Positions 1 through 11,809 of a stretch of 64,000 nucleotides of DNA are shown in pieces. How positions within the stretch are numbered: position 1 is the stretch's first letter; every line of letters begins with the position of its first letter. Below the pieces are notes generated by a model that was given only the letters and a program-made list of their open reading frames with translations, did not search any database and had not been told where the DNA came from. The DNA lies in the NCBI GenBank assembly GCA_019137255.1, contig WPDH01000004.1:186001-250000 (forward strand), read 5' to 3'. The position numbers and the translations under genes were made by a program. The DNA comes from Corinectria fuckeliana (taxonomy: Eukaryota > Ascomycota > Sordariomycetes > Hypocreales > Nectriaceae).

Positions 1-1916
1 CTGACCAGGACCGAGAGGTGAGTCCAGATTGCAAGCCCCGATCTGTCCGCAAATCCCTCGATGCACTTTAGCATGCGATTCTGCGGCAAGGAATGGCACG
101 TCTCGAAGGCTATGATGGCAATTGGCCACAGCATTGGCGAAAATGGCCGGTCGGTGCTCGTTCTTAACGCTTCGATGTGATGCAGGGATTGCTCGATCAG
201 CGGCTGGACGTCCTCTATAGGTGCGTCTTTCACCGTGCGTTTCATGTAAATCAACGCGGCGAAGTAGTATGTGTAACCGTGATGGTACACAAGGTCGCAG
301 TACTCTTTGCCGATGGACGCGTTTGGCTTTTTTGGAGCAGAAAGATACAGCTCAAGCTCCAGTCGGTCCAGGTTCTGAGGAGACCTCGCCGTGTGCTGGA
401 CCGAGGTTCGGCCATTCGAGCGCTTGTCTTCCATCTGGATGGCCTTCATGGCGTTGAGGCATCGGAAAATGGACTGGGGCAGACCCAAAGACACATCTAG
501 AATATACGGCCCCGGTTGTGTTGCGGGGTCGTAATGCAGTTCCCAGAAGGACTCCTCGTGGCCATCCAGCAGGAGCTGGGACTGGACGAGAGTCGCCATG
601 CCGGTGAACATCTGGTAGATGACTGATGCTGATTCTGTCTGGTGCCAGACTTGAGGGCTGATGTGGTTTACCCATTCTACAGCCCCCCGGAAGTGAAGGC
701 GCCAGAAAGGGGTGGGCATCGTGATGGCTTCGTTCAGAATGCACATGAGAAGGGACGCAAGAACGGGCACGCACTGGCCCAGATCATCGGACTGGATGTT
801 TTGACCGAGATGGGTAATGCCCAGATTGTGGTGTTCCAGGGCCACGTTTTCGAGAGTGCGTCTAGAGTCCGGCGTGCTTCTCTGCAACAGATGGAACGCT
901 GACGCCGAGCAGATGAGGTGAAACAGCGCAGTGGCGCCAGTCGACGACTTCAAGTCTGCGCGTGCCCCTTCGAGGGCGATGGGCATCATGATGGTGCGCA
1001 GGGGATTATGGATTCCCGGGACCGGGTTCAGAGCATCGCAAAGATGTAGCGTCCAGTGCTCCATCAGTCGGCACTGAAGACCGGGGTCGGGCAGGGCATC
1101 CAAGTGTCGCAAGGGCGCTTCGACACTGGGCATCCGCGTCTGATGATGGCCGTGGTTGGGGAGGTGGGCTGAGGGAGGTGAGTTGGATCGGCGCTGGGGA
1201 AGCCATGTGATGTCTTGGTAGCTGACGTCGAGGTCGGTGGGGGTTATCGGCGTCGACTCTGCAGATATCTCACAGCTGGGCACTATCGGACCGGGAGATC
1301 CGTCGTTTTGGGTGCCAGAAGCACTATCCTGGCCACCAAGCTGCTCTGAACGTTGTTGGGAGGGTGCATATGAGGCTCTTGAGGCGAGACCTTGGCCTAG
1401 GATTTTGTAAGAGTGATATAGTCGGGAACTTAATTCGCCGTCGGGGGGTTCATCTTCCAGTGCAGGATTTGGATGAAGACCGGGTGAGCTGGCTGTGTCA
1501 TGCTGTGGCGAACTCGACGAGGGCTCGCTAGATTGTCTAGTGCCTCGTGTCTCTTCTCGCGCGGCAGCCCGGTCGATGTGATTTTCGCGGGAGTCGAAGA
1601 CACTGCTCGCTGGCATGCGCCTCGCCCTCCTTGACGACCCCCCCAGCTGGAAATTGGATGGATCACGCACCGAGGTCCACGAGAGCCTGACGCCGTAGCC
1701 TTCACAGCTGGCTCCCGAACGCTGGCACCGGTTGCAATTTGGCCGCGTCTCGTCGCATTTGACATGCTTGGCTCTGCAGGTCCAGCACCCGGAAAAGGTC
1801 TTTGTGCGGACCTTTCGTCCCTGGGTGGAATCGACATCGGAATGGGAGCCCTCGTGCATGGTGTTTAGACAAGGGCCAGATAAAGTGACAGCCGCTGGAT
1901 TCATGCCGCGAAGCAT
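1..1916 (-). CDS. Zn2Cys6 transcription factor (left-edge partial)
   Basis: The minus frame is open without an intron from about 1916 to the window edge (more than 600 residues), so the C-terminus is missing. The N-terminal zinc cluster is complete, with spacing C-x2-C-x6-C-x6-C-x2-C-x6-C, beginning GCWTCRAKHVKC. A Ser/Pro-rich linker follows, then a long helical region resembling the fungal-specific regulator domain of the Fungal_trans_2 type (PF11951). It should be a nuclear DNA-binding regulator. Its target genes cannot be read from the sequence. In-frame ATGs lie at 1859, 1904 and 1916. The frame also stays open further upstream, with a possible splice acceptor before it, so the start is not settled. 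The nearest neighbour, the arrestin-like gene, is 1.8 kb away on the other strand. Confidence 0.85.
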   Translation of the reverse strand, partial: MLRGMNPAAVTLSGPCLNTMHEGSHSDVDSTQGRKVRTKTFSGCWTCRAKHVKCDETRPNCNRCQRSGASCEGYGVRLSWTSVRDPSNFQLGGSSRRARRMPASSVFDSRENHIDRAAAREETRGTRQSSEPSSSSPQHDTASSPGLHPNPALEDEPPDGELSSRLYHSYKILGQGLASRASYAPSQQRSEQLGGQDSASGTQNDGSPGPIVPSCEISAESTPITPTDLDVSYQDITWLPQRRSNSPPSAHLPNHGHHQTRMPSVEAPLRHLDALPDPGLQCRLMEHWTLHLCDALNPVPGIHNPLRTIMMPIALEGARADLKSSTGATALFHLICSASAFHLLQRSTPDSRRTLENVALEHHNLGITHLGQNIQSDDLGQCVPVLASLLMCILNEAITMPTPFWRLHFRGAVEWVNHISPQVWHQTESASVIYQMFTGMATLVQSQLLLDGHEESFWELHYDPATQPGPYILDVSLGLPQSIFRCLNAMKAIQMEDKRSNGRTSVQHTARSPQNLDRLELELYLSAPKKPNASIGKEYCDLVYHHGYTYYFAALIYMKRTVKDAPIEDVQPLIEQSLHHIEALRTSTDRPFSPMLWPIAIIAFETCHSLPQNRMLKCIEGFADRSGLAIWTHLSVLV

Positions 1917-3493
1917 GAGTAGGCCACGTCCTTGATCGGAGTTTTCAGTACATAAGAGGCGCCATCTGAAAAGTCGCCATCGTGCTCCACTGGCAGGCGA
2001 TTCGTCGAGCGCAGCCAAGACGAACATGTGCATCTAGACCTATTTTCGTCCTAGCTAGCTCAGGCATCCCTGGACCTGTCATCTCCAGAGTGTTCCCCGC
2101 TTGATCCTTAAGCTAAAGTCAAGCTCGAGCTCTTCCGATCCTCGAGGCCCGCGCATCTTGATTCCACCCGATTGCATCTGCACGTTCCAAGTGTCGAGTT
2201 AGGGTGCCTGCATACAGCTGATTGATTGCCGTGGCCCCGATACCGGGGTGGCTGTTGTTAAAGCCACAGCCTGGGGAACCTCCCTCCCTAGCATAATAAA
2301 ACCCTGTTCCTATACGATGTTGCATCGAACGAACCAAGTTCCATGACTACCAGGGTACTGTCTATGGTTCGTCAGTAGAGACAAACCACCGAGCCGGCAT
2401 GACCATTTCACGTCGTAGTGCGCACGATTCATTGACTACTGGTGGTCGGGCTACTTCCCGGTGTGGACAAGAAAAGAGGACAGGACCTATTTCAGGTTCA
2501 GTCTTGTGGAATGTACATATTCAACGTTGTACATACAAGAGTTACATCTCATTCCGTATTGGCAGGAGGCAACTCTGCAACCGCGGAGGGTCTAACGGGT
2601 TGTCGATTGTCGAGAGCAACGTGACGACAAGTGCCGAAGAAATCGATCCCTTATATTTTCTGGTTTCCATTCCAATTGTAAGCTCATGCACGTGCCAGGA
2701 TTTTGGATTACGACGACAATGAACGAGATTTCAACATCTTGGACGCAGGTGACTGAAGGGATCCACGTGGACGAAAGAGGAAATCTCCTGAATAGGAAGT
2801 TGACCGCGGCGCCCCATGAAAGACCCAATGCCCGTTCCCGCTCCAGCAGAGCCGGCACGTTTTTATATCGAAATTATAACCAAATTCCATTAGTGATGAT
2901 GAGACGTGGGCCCTCAATCTCGATCTCTTTGTTGGTGGATATTTAACCACTGCTGACCCTGCAGAAGGTTCATAGTTCAGTGAGACATGCACGAGACGCA
3001 TGACCGTCCATTTTTGATGCTGCCATGCATTGCCCCTAACCTTCATATGAAAAGCCATGCCCTTGACGAGCTTGCTAGAAACGCTGCGCCCGAGAACGCG
3101 GAGGCTCCTGAAGTATGTGGCATCGTCGCTGGATCTCATCTGCTTCCTCTGATCGGCTTGACATTCCTAAAGAGGCCTAGAGCGTCACATGGCTAAATGA
3201 GGTGGTGCTTGCAGCTTCGCCCACATTCGGGCGGCCAAGTCGTTCGAGTCTTACTGGGGACTGGTTCTTGACAGACCGAGAACACGCAAGGACCCCAGGA
3301 ACAAGAGTTCATGGCGTGGCATCTAATGGGTGACCTAAATAACGGGCCTGCAGAACAATGGAGTGGGCGCTCCCGGCACGCGATCGTCTAGACCTATTGT
3401 GGCATCTCACGCCGGCGTATGGATCCCTTCTCGAAGTCCCGCCCTTGCCAGATCGAGGGTTTTCACAACGAGGCGCGCAGCGCTCGCGGCAGT
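1917..3493. other. Intergenic region, no gene recognised
   Basis: This spacer holds only short open frames (at most 143 codons) in both strands with no recognisable domain and no convincing splice structure. It separates the start of the left-edge regulator from the start of the arrestin-like gene and probably contains the promoters of both. Confidence 0.5.
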
Positions 3494-3503
3494 GATATAA
3501 AAG
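3494..3503 (+). promoter_or_regulatory. TATA-like element upstream of the arrestin-like gene
   Basis: A GATATAAAAG motif lies about 205 bp before the ATG at 3708. The sequence between is C/T-rich with few ATGs, as in many fungal leaders. The match is by eye only. Confidence 0.35.
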
Positions 3504-3707
3504 AGGAAACAACCCGCGAGGAGACTTCTTCATTTCTTCATCTCGTGTGTTAATATACGCGGTACCGCTTCTCTCTCGAATACTCATCGCCTATTTCTAC
3601 ACCATCAGGCCTACCGCCAACCCTCCGAAGCCTATCTCGTCACCTATTGTACCAGGGGTCCTTGTAGCACACCGGATTGCAAGTCTGTATACAACCCAAC
3701 ACGCACA

Positions 3708-4898
3708 ATGCCGGACTTGGTAGAACGATTAAAGCCTCTCCGGGGCCTGTCATTCACAAAGGTGTCTCGAGAACGACGTAACTCGGCAGTTTCGATAGAT
3801 TGGGTACTCGAAAGCTCGCCCACCATTGTCCTTGGAGGTGGCGAAGGGAGCTTGCCCTCGTTCTTGTCCGGCCAACTGTCCATCAATACCAAGGAGGACT
3901 CCGTGGAGATTGAAGCGTTTAGCGCCTGCCTAAATGTCCACACCGTCAACAAGAGGCCCTTCAAGAACAGGTGTATGAACTGCAAGGAGCAGTCGGAAGA
4001 GCTACAGAAATGGCAATTCCTAAGCCAGCCAACTACTCTACGGACCGGTAGCCACCAGTTCCCTTTCTGCGCCCTCATACCAGACCATCTTCCCGCTTCC
4101 CTGGATTCGGCTCTACTTTCAGTCTCCTACGAATTCCAGGCTGAGGTCCACTTCAAGTCACAAGCCACACCAAACAGCGCATCCCAGATGACAACATTCA
4201 AGCGCACCCTTACTGTTAGACGCTGTTTGTCGGCTCCAAACGGCCCTATCGATTCGACGCGCAAGTTCCCCGCTGCTGGTATCGACGTCAGCAGTCGCAT
4301 CGACTCCATCATTCGCCCGGGTGGCGCCAACAAGGTGTCACTCACGATCAATGGCCTCCTGAACTGCCCTGGGAGCGGCCAGAACCACCAGCTGTGGCGT
4401 ATATGGAAGGGGGCCTGGAGGCTGGAGGAGAACATCAAAGCGGTAGCTAGGGCCTGCGAGCGACACGGAGGCGTAACGTCTATGATTGGGAATACAAGTC
4501 TGGTTCGCAACAAGGCTCGGATCTTGGGGGAGAAGGAGATTTACAGCGGATGGAAGGCAAAGGACGTCGATGGGACTGCTGAGATGGAATTCAGCTTCGA
4601 CATCCGCCGTAGTTCCAGCAGTCCCCTACTCACCTATTCGTACGACACGAAAAGCCTCGACGGTACCGAGGTGACCCATTCTCTAATTGTCGAACTTGTG
4701 CTCGTCAGGGAGCATTTCCCGGAAGGCAGGCCGGACTTGGCAGTTCGGACGGGCGTCGGGCGGATCTTGCGCTTGAACTACCGGGTTGCTTTGGCTGACG
4801 ACCCCGATATGGCGGCTGGCTGGGTCGTTGAGAATCTGCCATGCTACCAGGACGAATGGGCAAGCCCACCGGGCTATTTGGACGAAGAAATGCTTTAA
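3708..4898 (+). CDS. Arrestin-like (ART-type) adaptor protein
   Basis: A single exon encodes 396 residues. The N-terminal half reads like an arrestin N-terminal beta-sandwich: a short basic start, a stretch ending LSGQLSINT, then a strand-rich region with FPFCALIPDHLPASL. The C-terminal half resembles the second arrestin lobe. Near the end, residues 387-390 are PPGY, a PPxY motif of the kind that binds WW domains of Rsp5/NEDD4-type HECT ubiquitin ligases. By family, such proteins mark plasma-membrane transporters for ubiquitination and endocytosis (as creD and yeast ARTs do). The partner transporter is unknown. The ATG sits in the context CACAATGCC. The gene converges on the AlaX gene, with about 180 bp between stop codons. 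Confidence 0.8.
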   Translation: MPDLVERLKPLRGLSFTKVSRERRNSAVSIDWVLESSPTIVLGGGEGSLPSFLSGQLSINTKEDSVEIEAFSACLNVHTVNKRPFKNRCMNCKEQSEELQKWQFLSQPTTLRTGSHQFPFCALIPDHLPASLDSALLSVSYEFQAEVHFKSQATPNSASQMTTFKRTLTVRRCLSAPNGPIDSTRKFPAAGIDVSSRIDSIIRPGGANKVSLTINGLLNCPGSGQNHQLWRIWKGAWRLEENIKAVARACERHGGVTSMIGNTSLVRNKARILGEKEIYSGWKAKDVDGTAEMEFSFDIRRSSSSPLLTYSYDTKSLDGTEVTHSLIVELVLVREHFPEGRPDLAVRTGVGRILRLNYRVALADDPDMAAGWVVENLPCYQDEWASPPGYLDEEML

Positions 4899-5077
4899 GG
4901 GGCGGGGATCTTAGTTGAAGCAATTATCAGCGACCCGAGACTTGATGAAGGAAAATTAGACAGTTCGGGATGGGTGAACTATAATAGATGAACTAATGAT
5001 ACTAATACCACTAAAGGGAACTTCTTCCACGAAACCTGTGAAGCTCGTCTGTACCTGAATGGCAACCGTGGGATGTT

Positions 5078-6511
5078 CTATGTGAACTGCTGTAAGACCA
5101 TGCCCTTGATTGCTTCTATGTCTCCTTTCATCCACTCCTTCGCCTTGCCTTGCCATTTCTCCCCCTTGCCACCACCCCTGACATGCGGTGCGATTTCTTG
5201 AACCTTTTTGACAGCCTCTGCCACTGAATCCTTCTGCCCAATCACCACAATGGAGCCACCGCCTTGTCCCTCACCACAGGCCAAGACGACCACATGTCCG
5301 TTTCTCACTACCTCTCTGACCTCAAAGACAACCATGTTTAAGAAATCAAGGGTATCTGAAGGACGATAGACCCATGCATTATTTCTATTCTGCAAAAGAG
5401 CTTTGACTCGATCCCCTTCGAACTTTGCGATCTCCGATAGCAAACTCCTCTCTCGTCTCTTCAAGTCCGTTGCAGTGTCAGAGACTCTTTTGACACTGGC
5501 GACTACTTCAGTAGGGATGCTTGATGAAGATATGGTCTGTGCAATTGACCGCAGCGCATTGATAGACTCTGTGGAGGCCTTGATAGCTCGGTCGCCTGCT
5601 GAGAAGTACAGGCGGTAGTTTGTGGAGTGGACAGTCTGGGTGAAATGCAGCAGAATAAGAGAGATGTGTGAAGTTTGGGTAAGATGAGTGCCACAGCATC
5701 TAATAACGCATATTAGTACTCGATCGTGACGTGGTCTGTAGTACATACGTGTTGTGGTCAAGGTCTCCAATGTTGACCACTCGTACAAGACCCTTCTCTA
5801 GATCATAGTCACCCGGCACCTTGTGGGTTTTGGCACCATCGGGAGTCGTGACTGTGATGGCGACATTGTTGCGAATGACCTCGTTGCACCTGTCTTGGAT
5901 GGCTTGCATCTCTGACTGTGACGGCTTTCGCGGCAAGTCTACGTAGTTCATGCCACCTTCTGTTCCCATACCCCAGCCGAGCGTATTAAGGTTCTCGTGG
6001 GTGTTCATGATGGCGGAGAGCAAGTGTTGGCCAGTGTGCTGCTGCATGTGGTCCCAGCGACGACTGAAGTCGACACTCTGGCGAACTTTGACGCTAGGAG
6101 CCAAGGCCTCGCTAACATGATAAATGCATTTGAGTCCCTGCCGCTCGACGCGAGTGATGGGGATTGGCTCCAAGGAAGATGACGGCAAAGGCAAGACAGA
6201 ACCGTGATCACAAGGCTGGCCGCCACCTGAGGACTCTGTTAGGTTGAGCGAATAGACAAAGCGATCCTGTACATACCCTCAGGGAACAACACAGAGTCGG
6301 AAAACTCAACCAGCCACGAGTTTGGCTGGTTCGAAGATGACGCATCCGCCGGGACCTGCTTCTTTTTCTTGCCGGTCGCCTGTTGGGCCTTTGGCGGTGA
6401 GAACTTGGCGCAGGAAATCACCTCTGCTTCGATGGTGCGAAGGTAAGAGTCTCTCTGACATGCCAATGCACCGACGATCTGGGCCTGAGAGGCTAGCAAA
6501 GACTCGCCCAT
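5078..6511 (-). CDS. Alanyl-tRNA editing protein (AlaX/AARSD1-like)
   Basis: Three exons (6511-6277, 6226-5749, 5699-5078) give 444 residues. Intron 1 splices exactly inside LFPEGGGQP, the hallmark of the alanyl-tRNA synthetase editing fold. Exon 2 carries the zinc motif HTGQH. Intron 2 splices inside the second zinc motif, giving DHNTCCGTHL. Both introns have GTATGT donors, and intron 2 has a TACTAAT branch site. The C-terminal region is helical and ends with a Gly-rich stretch like the DHHA1 part of the family. The enzyme should hydrolyse Ser- or Gly-mischarged tRNA-Ala in the cytosol, in trans to AlaRS. It lacks the aminoacylation domain, and its length matches AARSD1 proteins. An in-frame ATG-type extension to 6595 exists, but 6511 gives the usual short N-terminus. 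Confidence 0.9.
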
Positions 6512-6983
6512 TGTGAAGAGTGGATTGTGAAGTTGGAAGACAGGGATCAAGATGCGCAGAGAATGGGAGTCGGAGATGATATGAGGGTGGGGCAAGCCGA
6601 CCGCGTTAATTACTCAGATGAACTACTCTTGGTATCCACCAACACTTGGCGATAGGTTGCCAAGTTGCGATGGCGTGTAATTTGGCTGAATTAATGCTTA
6701 TATTTCTGGTTGTCGAGGGTGGTTATGTAGCTTGGTGAAGCCTTGAATACTTGGAACATATCTTCGTATTCATCGTCTTCTTTGATAGGAGCGGACAACC
6801 GCAGTGAGTTTGCACTATTGTGGAAATAACGCGAGATGTACAAGGAATCAGCGTGGCAAATGGTGTATTACTGGCGGGGTTGGTGCTCTAAAATTCAACA
6901 CAAAGGTTTTGGCCAAGCTGTCTACTATATAAGAAAGAAATACCTCAACGACTCGGCACTTACATCAGGTCAGCCGTTGATGT
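6512..6983. other. Intergenic region between AlaX and permease genes
   Basis: About 470 bp between the AlaX start and the permease stop, both on the minus strand. It should hold the AlaX promoter and the permease 3' end. I see no gene in it. Confidence 0.5.
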
Positions 6984-8896
6984 CTAAGAATCGGGCGTCT
7001 CGCCGTCAATGGTCAAGCCAGCAGACTCCGGCGGACCCGTAAAGACTGCGCCAATATTAGTACTTGAAGCCAACTTTGCAAAACAGAACTGGCGAACATA
7101 CCTTTCCTTGCGTGTATCGCGTACCAGATGGCGCTTAAGAAGAGAAACCCAACCAAGACGACGCTGGCGTAGTTCATTGAGACTGCCGTAACTGGCAGAG
7201 CTGATGGCATGGCAAAGAGAACAACCTCGAAAAGAATCCAGGCCAGTGCAACTGAGTTGACTACCCATCCTAGCAGCCCTGGCATTTTCCACCGAGCTGC
7301 CGCAACCTCACGGCGTCGGTGATAGACGGAGAGGGAAATGGGAATGCCATAAGAGAGGGCAAGTGCGATGACGCCCACGGAGACAAACGCGAGGAACGCG
7401 GACGATGAGCCGAGGTTGATCAGCCCGAGGAGCATTTGCACGATGGTGGTTAGGGCCAGTGCCCAGATGGGCACGCCGTGACGCTCGTCGACTCGGGACC
7501 AGAGTCGTGACCACGGAATCGCATGGTCGCGCGCGAACGCCCATGTACACCGCGAGGCTGCTACTGTGATGGAGATGGAGCAGAACACAGTGATGACAAT
7601 GACGAGGAAGGTCAAGGCTAGACCACCTCCGGGCGTTCCCATGACCTGTCCGTAGATGTATGGAAGGGCCTGGCTCACCGGCGAGTTCTCGATGATTTCG
7701 GTCAAATCGGGGAGGGTAGCGCATAGTGGAATGATCTTTGATGTGGTCAGTGTCTGCTGGGAATGTAGGTAAGAGTAAGTCCTGATGCATACGAAAAATA
7801 GGCCCGCGAGACCGCCGATAGGAACGCAGAGAGACAACGCCTTCGGCAACCTTGTGGTTGCATCACCGCACTCTTCAGCCATAGATGAGATCATCCCAAT
7901 GGCAGAGAACCTGAATTCTTGTTAGTAAGAGTTGCTGCCGGAGGAATGGAGTACGTGCGTGTAGGCGCCAGGTAAGATGCCAATGAAGAAGGAAAATGAT
8001 CCCCACCCAGACAGGGTGGTATCGTAGAAGCCCTGGCATAGCGCGGTAAGTTTGGATTTGTCCTCAAAAGCCCGAGGCCTGTCGAAGACGGCTGCTTCGA
8101 GAACTTACGAGTGTATCTTTTGCTGAGTGGCGGCCTACATCCGCCTTGACCGACAAGCTGATCATAGTGGCAATAATAGCCAAGATGGTAAAGGCAGCGC
8201 ATAGCGTGTCAACAACTGGCAAGACCGAGTTGCCGTACGCAACTATGAAGAAAGTCAATATGCACATGGCATAGAATATCAGCAGAAGCTGCCACGGGTC
8301 CGGGCTGAAGTCGGGATGGTAGAGCGCCACGGTCGCGGCAATCAGAGAGGCCATGCCGAAGTTGACGGAGAGAGTGATAGTCCAGTTCCCAATGAGCCAT
8401 ACCCAGCCGGTGAGAAACGAGAAGACGGTGCGTGTCTTGGGACTCGCGAGCTGGTACGCCCAGTAGTACGGGCCGGCCGAGGTGGGATATCTGGAGGCAA
8501 GCTCCGCGAGGGAGAGGGCCACGCATTCGGACATGACGCACACGGCCACCCAGCCAACGAACATGGGGAGCTGGCCTAGAGCAAGAGTGAGCATGTGAGA
8601 CATCTCTGGCCTTCAGCGGGGCGGTAGCGAACCTCCTCCGTAGATGGCCGTGATGAGGGGCGAGCCAAAGCCATAAGGTATCTGCGTCCTTCACTTAGCG
8701 GCACGGCCAGGCAAGGCGAGAACAAGGTGCGAGGACGAACCGCAGCAATAGCAAGAGACTGGAAAAGAAGCGTAAACATGGTCCGGTTTCGGCGTAGTTT
8801 GGGCTCGTACCCGAGGACCTCGAGGTCGTGGGCATCACGCGAGACACCGACTGCCACGTCGGCCGTGTCGGACAAGGATTCCTTGATATCGGCCAT
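6984..8896 (-). CDS. Amino-acid/choline-type permease (APC superfamily)
   Basis: Seven exons (8896-8741, 8681-8633, 8575-8109, 8032-7959, 7910-7793, 7735-7102, 7045-6984) give 519 residues with about 12 hydrophobic segments. Family landmarks include IPYGFGSPLITAIYGG, SLAELASRYPTSAGPYYW and EECGDATTRLPKA, as in fungal GABA, choline (Hnm1-like) and amino-acid permeases. It should be a plasma-membrane importer; the substrate cannot be told. Two introns have unusual GTTCG donors. The intron at 7911-7958 only keeps the frame (YTFSAIGM) if it starts with GC, so it appears to be a GC-AG intron. The gene diverges from a Zn2Cys6 regulator gene starting at 9886, which may control it. Confidence 0.88.
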
Positions 8897-9885
8897 TGTC
8901 TACGGCGCCTCGAGGGGAGAGGGCTACACAGGAGGGGCAAAGGTCGAGCGGAACGGGGGGTTGAGGGCAGGTTCGTTGAGCAGCAGGAGGCAGGATTTAT
9001 ACGTCCGACCCGACCTGCTGGTCAGTAGTTCTGTGCACCCTTTGTGGTTCATGATAAGGATCGAGGGCGTCCGTGGCTAGTGATGTATGGTCTGCAAGAT
9101 ACCGTCCAAGAATACAAGGGACGTCGCTCATTAACTGAGACAGCAAAGTACTGGGTCCGAATCTCAGGTCTAGACCATGTCCATCCAATGTATGGACGGC
9201 CTTGGTCGACCAGGTTTCGTTGAGCTAAGCTAGAACTAGATAAAATGTCCCTGCCGAGGCGTCGATCGGTCTAGGAGCACGACGTGATGGTGTCACCCAA
9301 ACGAGCAAAAATATCCAATGTGACTGTGTGACGGAGACAGGCAGACGGGAACTGACTGGTAATCGAGTGAATGAGGCACTACGAATATGGATGCCAGGGA
9401 ACCCAGGCCCTGTTAGTCCGGGGACACCCTTCGGCAATCATATCGTTCACTGCTAGAGAAGCCTTATCTATGGCCCAAAAAGGTACTGCATCGGGTTAGG
9501 ACTGCACCAGTCAAGGCCTGGCCGTGTGCCACGTTCCTGTATGCGTGATAGGCTTGTGTTTAACGAACGTGGCTGATACCCTGGATCGGATGCTCGGCAC
9601 TTTTGTCACTGATAGCAAGGGAGCACAGGATTCCGTAAACAGGTACGACTCCGGAGCTGTCTAATCTATTGACTTACATAGTATCCGTGTGTACGATAGT
9701 TACCCCGCATATACTGGCCCGTTGCCGCATTGCGGTGGAGAGCTGGGGGCTTCATCGTCGCTCCAAAACTCGCCCGGTCGCGTTCCTATTACTTACACCA
9801 ACTGCAGAGCCTCTCCATTTCCTTTTCCCCAGACTCTTGGCTTTTGGTGCCAAGCAGCAGGCCTTTGCAAGCGCGTCCAAGCCCG
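8897..9885. other. Divergent promoter region, permease / Zn2Cys6 regulator
   Basis: Roughly 1 kb between two start codons on opposite strands. No reading frame in it looks coding. It should contain the promoters of the permease gene (minus) and the regulator gene (plus). Confidence 0.5.
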
Positions 9886-11809
9886 ATGAAGTACCGCTCC
9901 AAGTCCCGCGCGGGTTGTCGCACCTGCAAGGTCAAACGGGTACATCCTCCCCTTCCCCGCCGTCTTATCTTGGCTACTTATCCGATTGCGCTCAAGATGC
10001 TCACACGCGCGAGCCTAGCTGAAATGCGGCGAGGAGACGCCGCAGTGTCGGAACTGTGTCTCGAAAGGCGTCGCTTGTCCTGGCTAACAAAAAGCCCTTA
10101 AGTGGTCTACCAAGTATGAGCATCGGCGTGGTTCGTTGCCGGCTGAACCTGTCGAGTTCGATCAACTCGTCTCGGCTGCGTCAAAGTCGATTTGCACAGG
10201 TTCAAATCGAAAGGGATCGGTTCGTCAGCCACAAACAACGATAGCTGCGACGCTTGACGCAGTCGATAATAATGTTGTGTTCTTGGCGGCGGACGAGACG
10301 AGCCAAGTGAAACAAAATCACGACAATGGCATGTTCAAACCCCGCAAGTTGGACAATACATACCTGGTCCCCGCGGAATCACGGCCTTATTCGAGCGAGA
10401 ACTGTCGAATTGTACAAACGCGTCTCTGCCAAAGCCTTTCCCAACCATCTACCAGACTGGTCGAGCTCTGGTTCAAATCCGTGTGTGGTGTGTGGTCCGC
10501 GTTCGACTCGCCAGCCAACCCGTTTCGCCGCCTTTGCTCATCTCTCTGGGGGTCCTCAGAAGTCGTTTTCTATTCTCTCCAGAGCATGGCCGGCACGTCT
10601 CTCACCGTCGACTCGCCCGAAGTGCAGCAAGTGGCAACCCTGGCCCCGAGGCTGGCAAATCAGGCGCTGATACAGGATTTGCAGACCCTGTTTGCGACGC
10701 CCAACTCCGTGTCCTCTGTTCCCGCTGGCCTGCTCATATCCCTGTTCTGCATGAGCTCGTCCTGCAGCTGGATGGACTCTAGAGAGCTCGGGCTGCAGTA
10801 TCTAGGGAACGCGAGAGTTGTCTTGGATCTGCTTGAGCTCAACCTCCATTCCTTGCAAGAGCAAGATCGGCAGCTGCTGGAGTTCTTCAGGGGATGCCTC
10901 GTCTACGAACAGATGCTGCGGGGCATCGTGAGCAATCGCGAAGAAGATGTCAGTGTGCTCCTGGAATGGAACGCGGTGGACCCTGGATCAGATCCGCTTG
11001 ATTTGCACCCTTGGACCGGCGTCTCAACTGGAATCGTCATGCTGCTTGGCAAAACAATGGCACTGTGTCGGAGGTCTCGCAATCTCTGGCGCCACCGACC
11101 CGTTGTAACGTGTAATCTAATGCTCCAGGCACTCCACGACATAGAAGACGGGCGACGGATCGAGGAGAGGCTCCTATCCATCGAGGTTCCGAATGACTCT
11201 GAGGATACCCATGATATTCATGGCGACGACAAGTGTGTGCGGGCCGACCTATACAACGCCACCGAGGCATTTCGTCTCTCAGCGTTGCTGCAGCTTTACC
11301 AGAGCTTTCCCGACCTGCTCTCGAGACGCCTCCCCAAACGAGGTACCGGAGAAGACCGGGAAGTCCAGAGCCAATGGGTAGCTGGGCTTGCCGTGCGCAT
11401 CAGCAAGATCGTCGAGGAGATTCCATCCACGTCCCCGATGCGCTGCCTACAGCCGTTACTGTGCATATGCGCTGGCAGTGGCTTGCGCGACGAAGCTCTT
11501 GAAGATCCGGACGCTTCTCACAAAGAAAAACGGCCTACTGTAGGCCCTGGAAGACACGTCTCGCTTCGAGATGCGGAGGTTCTTTCAGCTTCGCTCCCAG
11601 AATCAAGATTACGCGAGGTAGTTAGGGCACGCGAGTTTCTTCTGTCCCGTTTGAGAGAGCTGGACCAGGGTATACTGTCGAATTCAGTCATTGTTGCACG
11701 ACAATTGCTCGTTGCGATATGGACGGAGTTTGATGAGGTCTCATCGCTGCAGCAGAGCCACTGGATGGATATAATGGCTGGCACTAACTCGTGGACCGTC
11801 TTTGGATAG
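9886..11809 (+). pseudogene. Zn2Cys6 transcription factor gene interrupted by a TAA
   Basis: Exon 1 (9886-9939) ends at KVKR and exon 2 starts at 10019, giving a complete zinc cluster C-x2-C-x6-C-x6-C-x2-C-x6-C (AGCRTC ... CRNCVSKGVAC). Directly after the last Cys the frame reads CPG, then TAA at 10085-10087, then QKALKWSTKYEH and a further 570 or so open codons to the stop at 11807-11809. The region after the TAA matches the tail that normally follows this zinc cluster, and its long regulator domain resembles Fungal_trans_2. The TAA replaces what is often a Tyr codon in relatives. I found no intron that would remove it without losing a Cys. Either the gene is freshly broken, or the stop is read through, or it is a sequencing error. 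If broken, only about 41 residues with the zinc cluster would be made. Confidence 0.65.

Noticed and set aside
2708..3139. 143-codon minus-strand frame
   Set aside because: Overlaps equally long frames on the other strand, with no recognisable domain.
10040..10110. Intron that would remove the TAA at 10085
   Set aside because: Possible donors and acceptors nearby would delete zinc-cluster Cys residues or give introns below about 30 bp.
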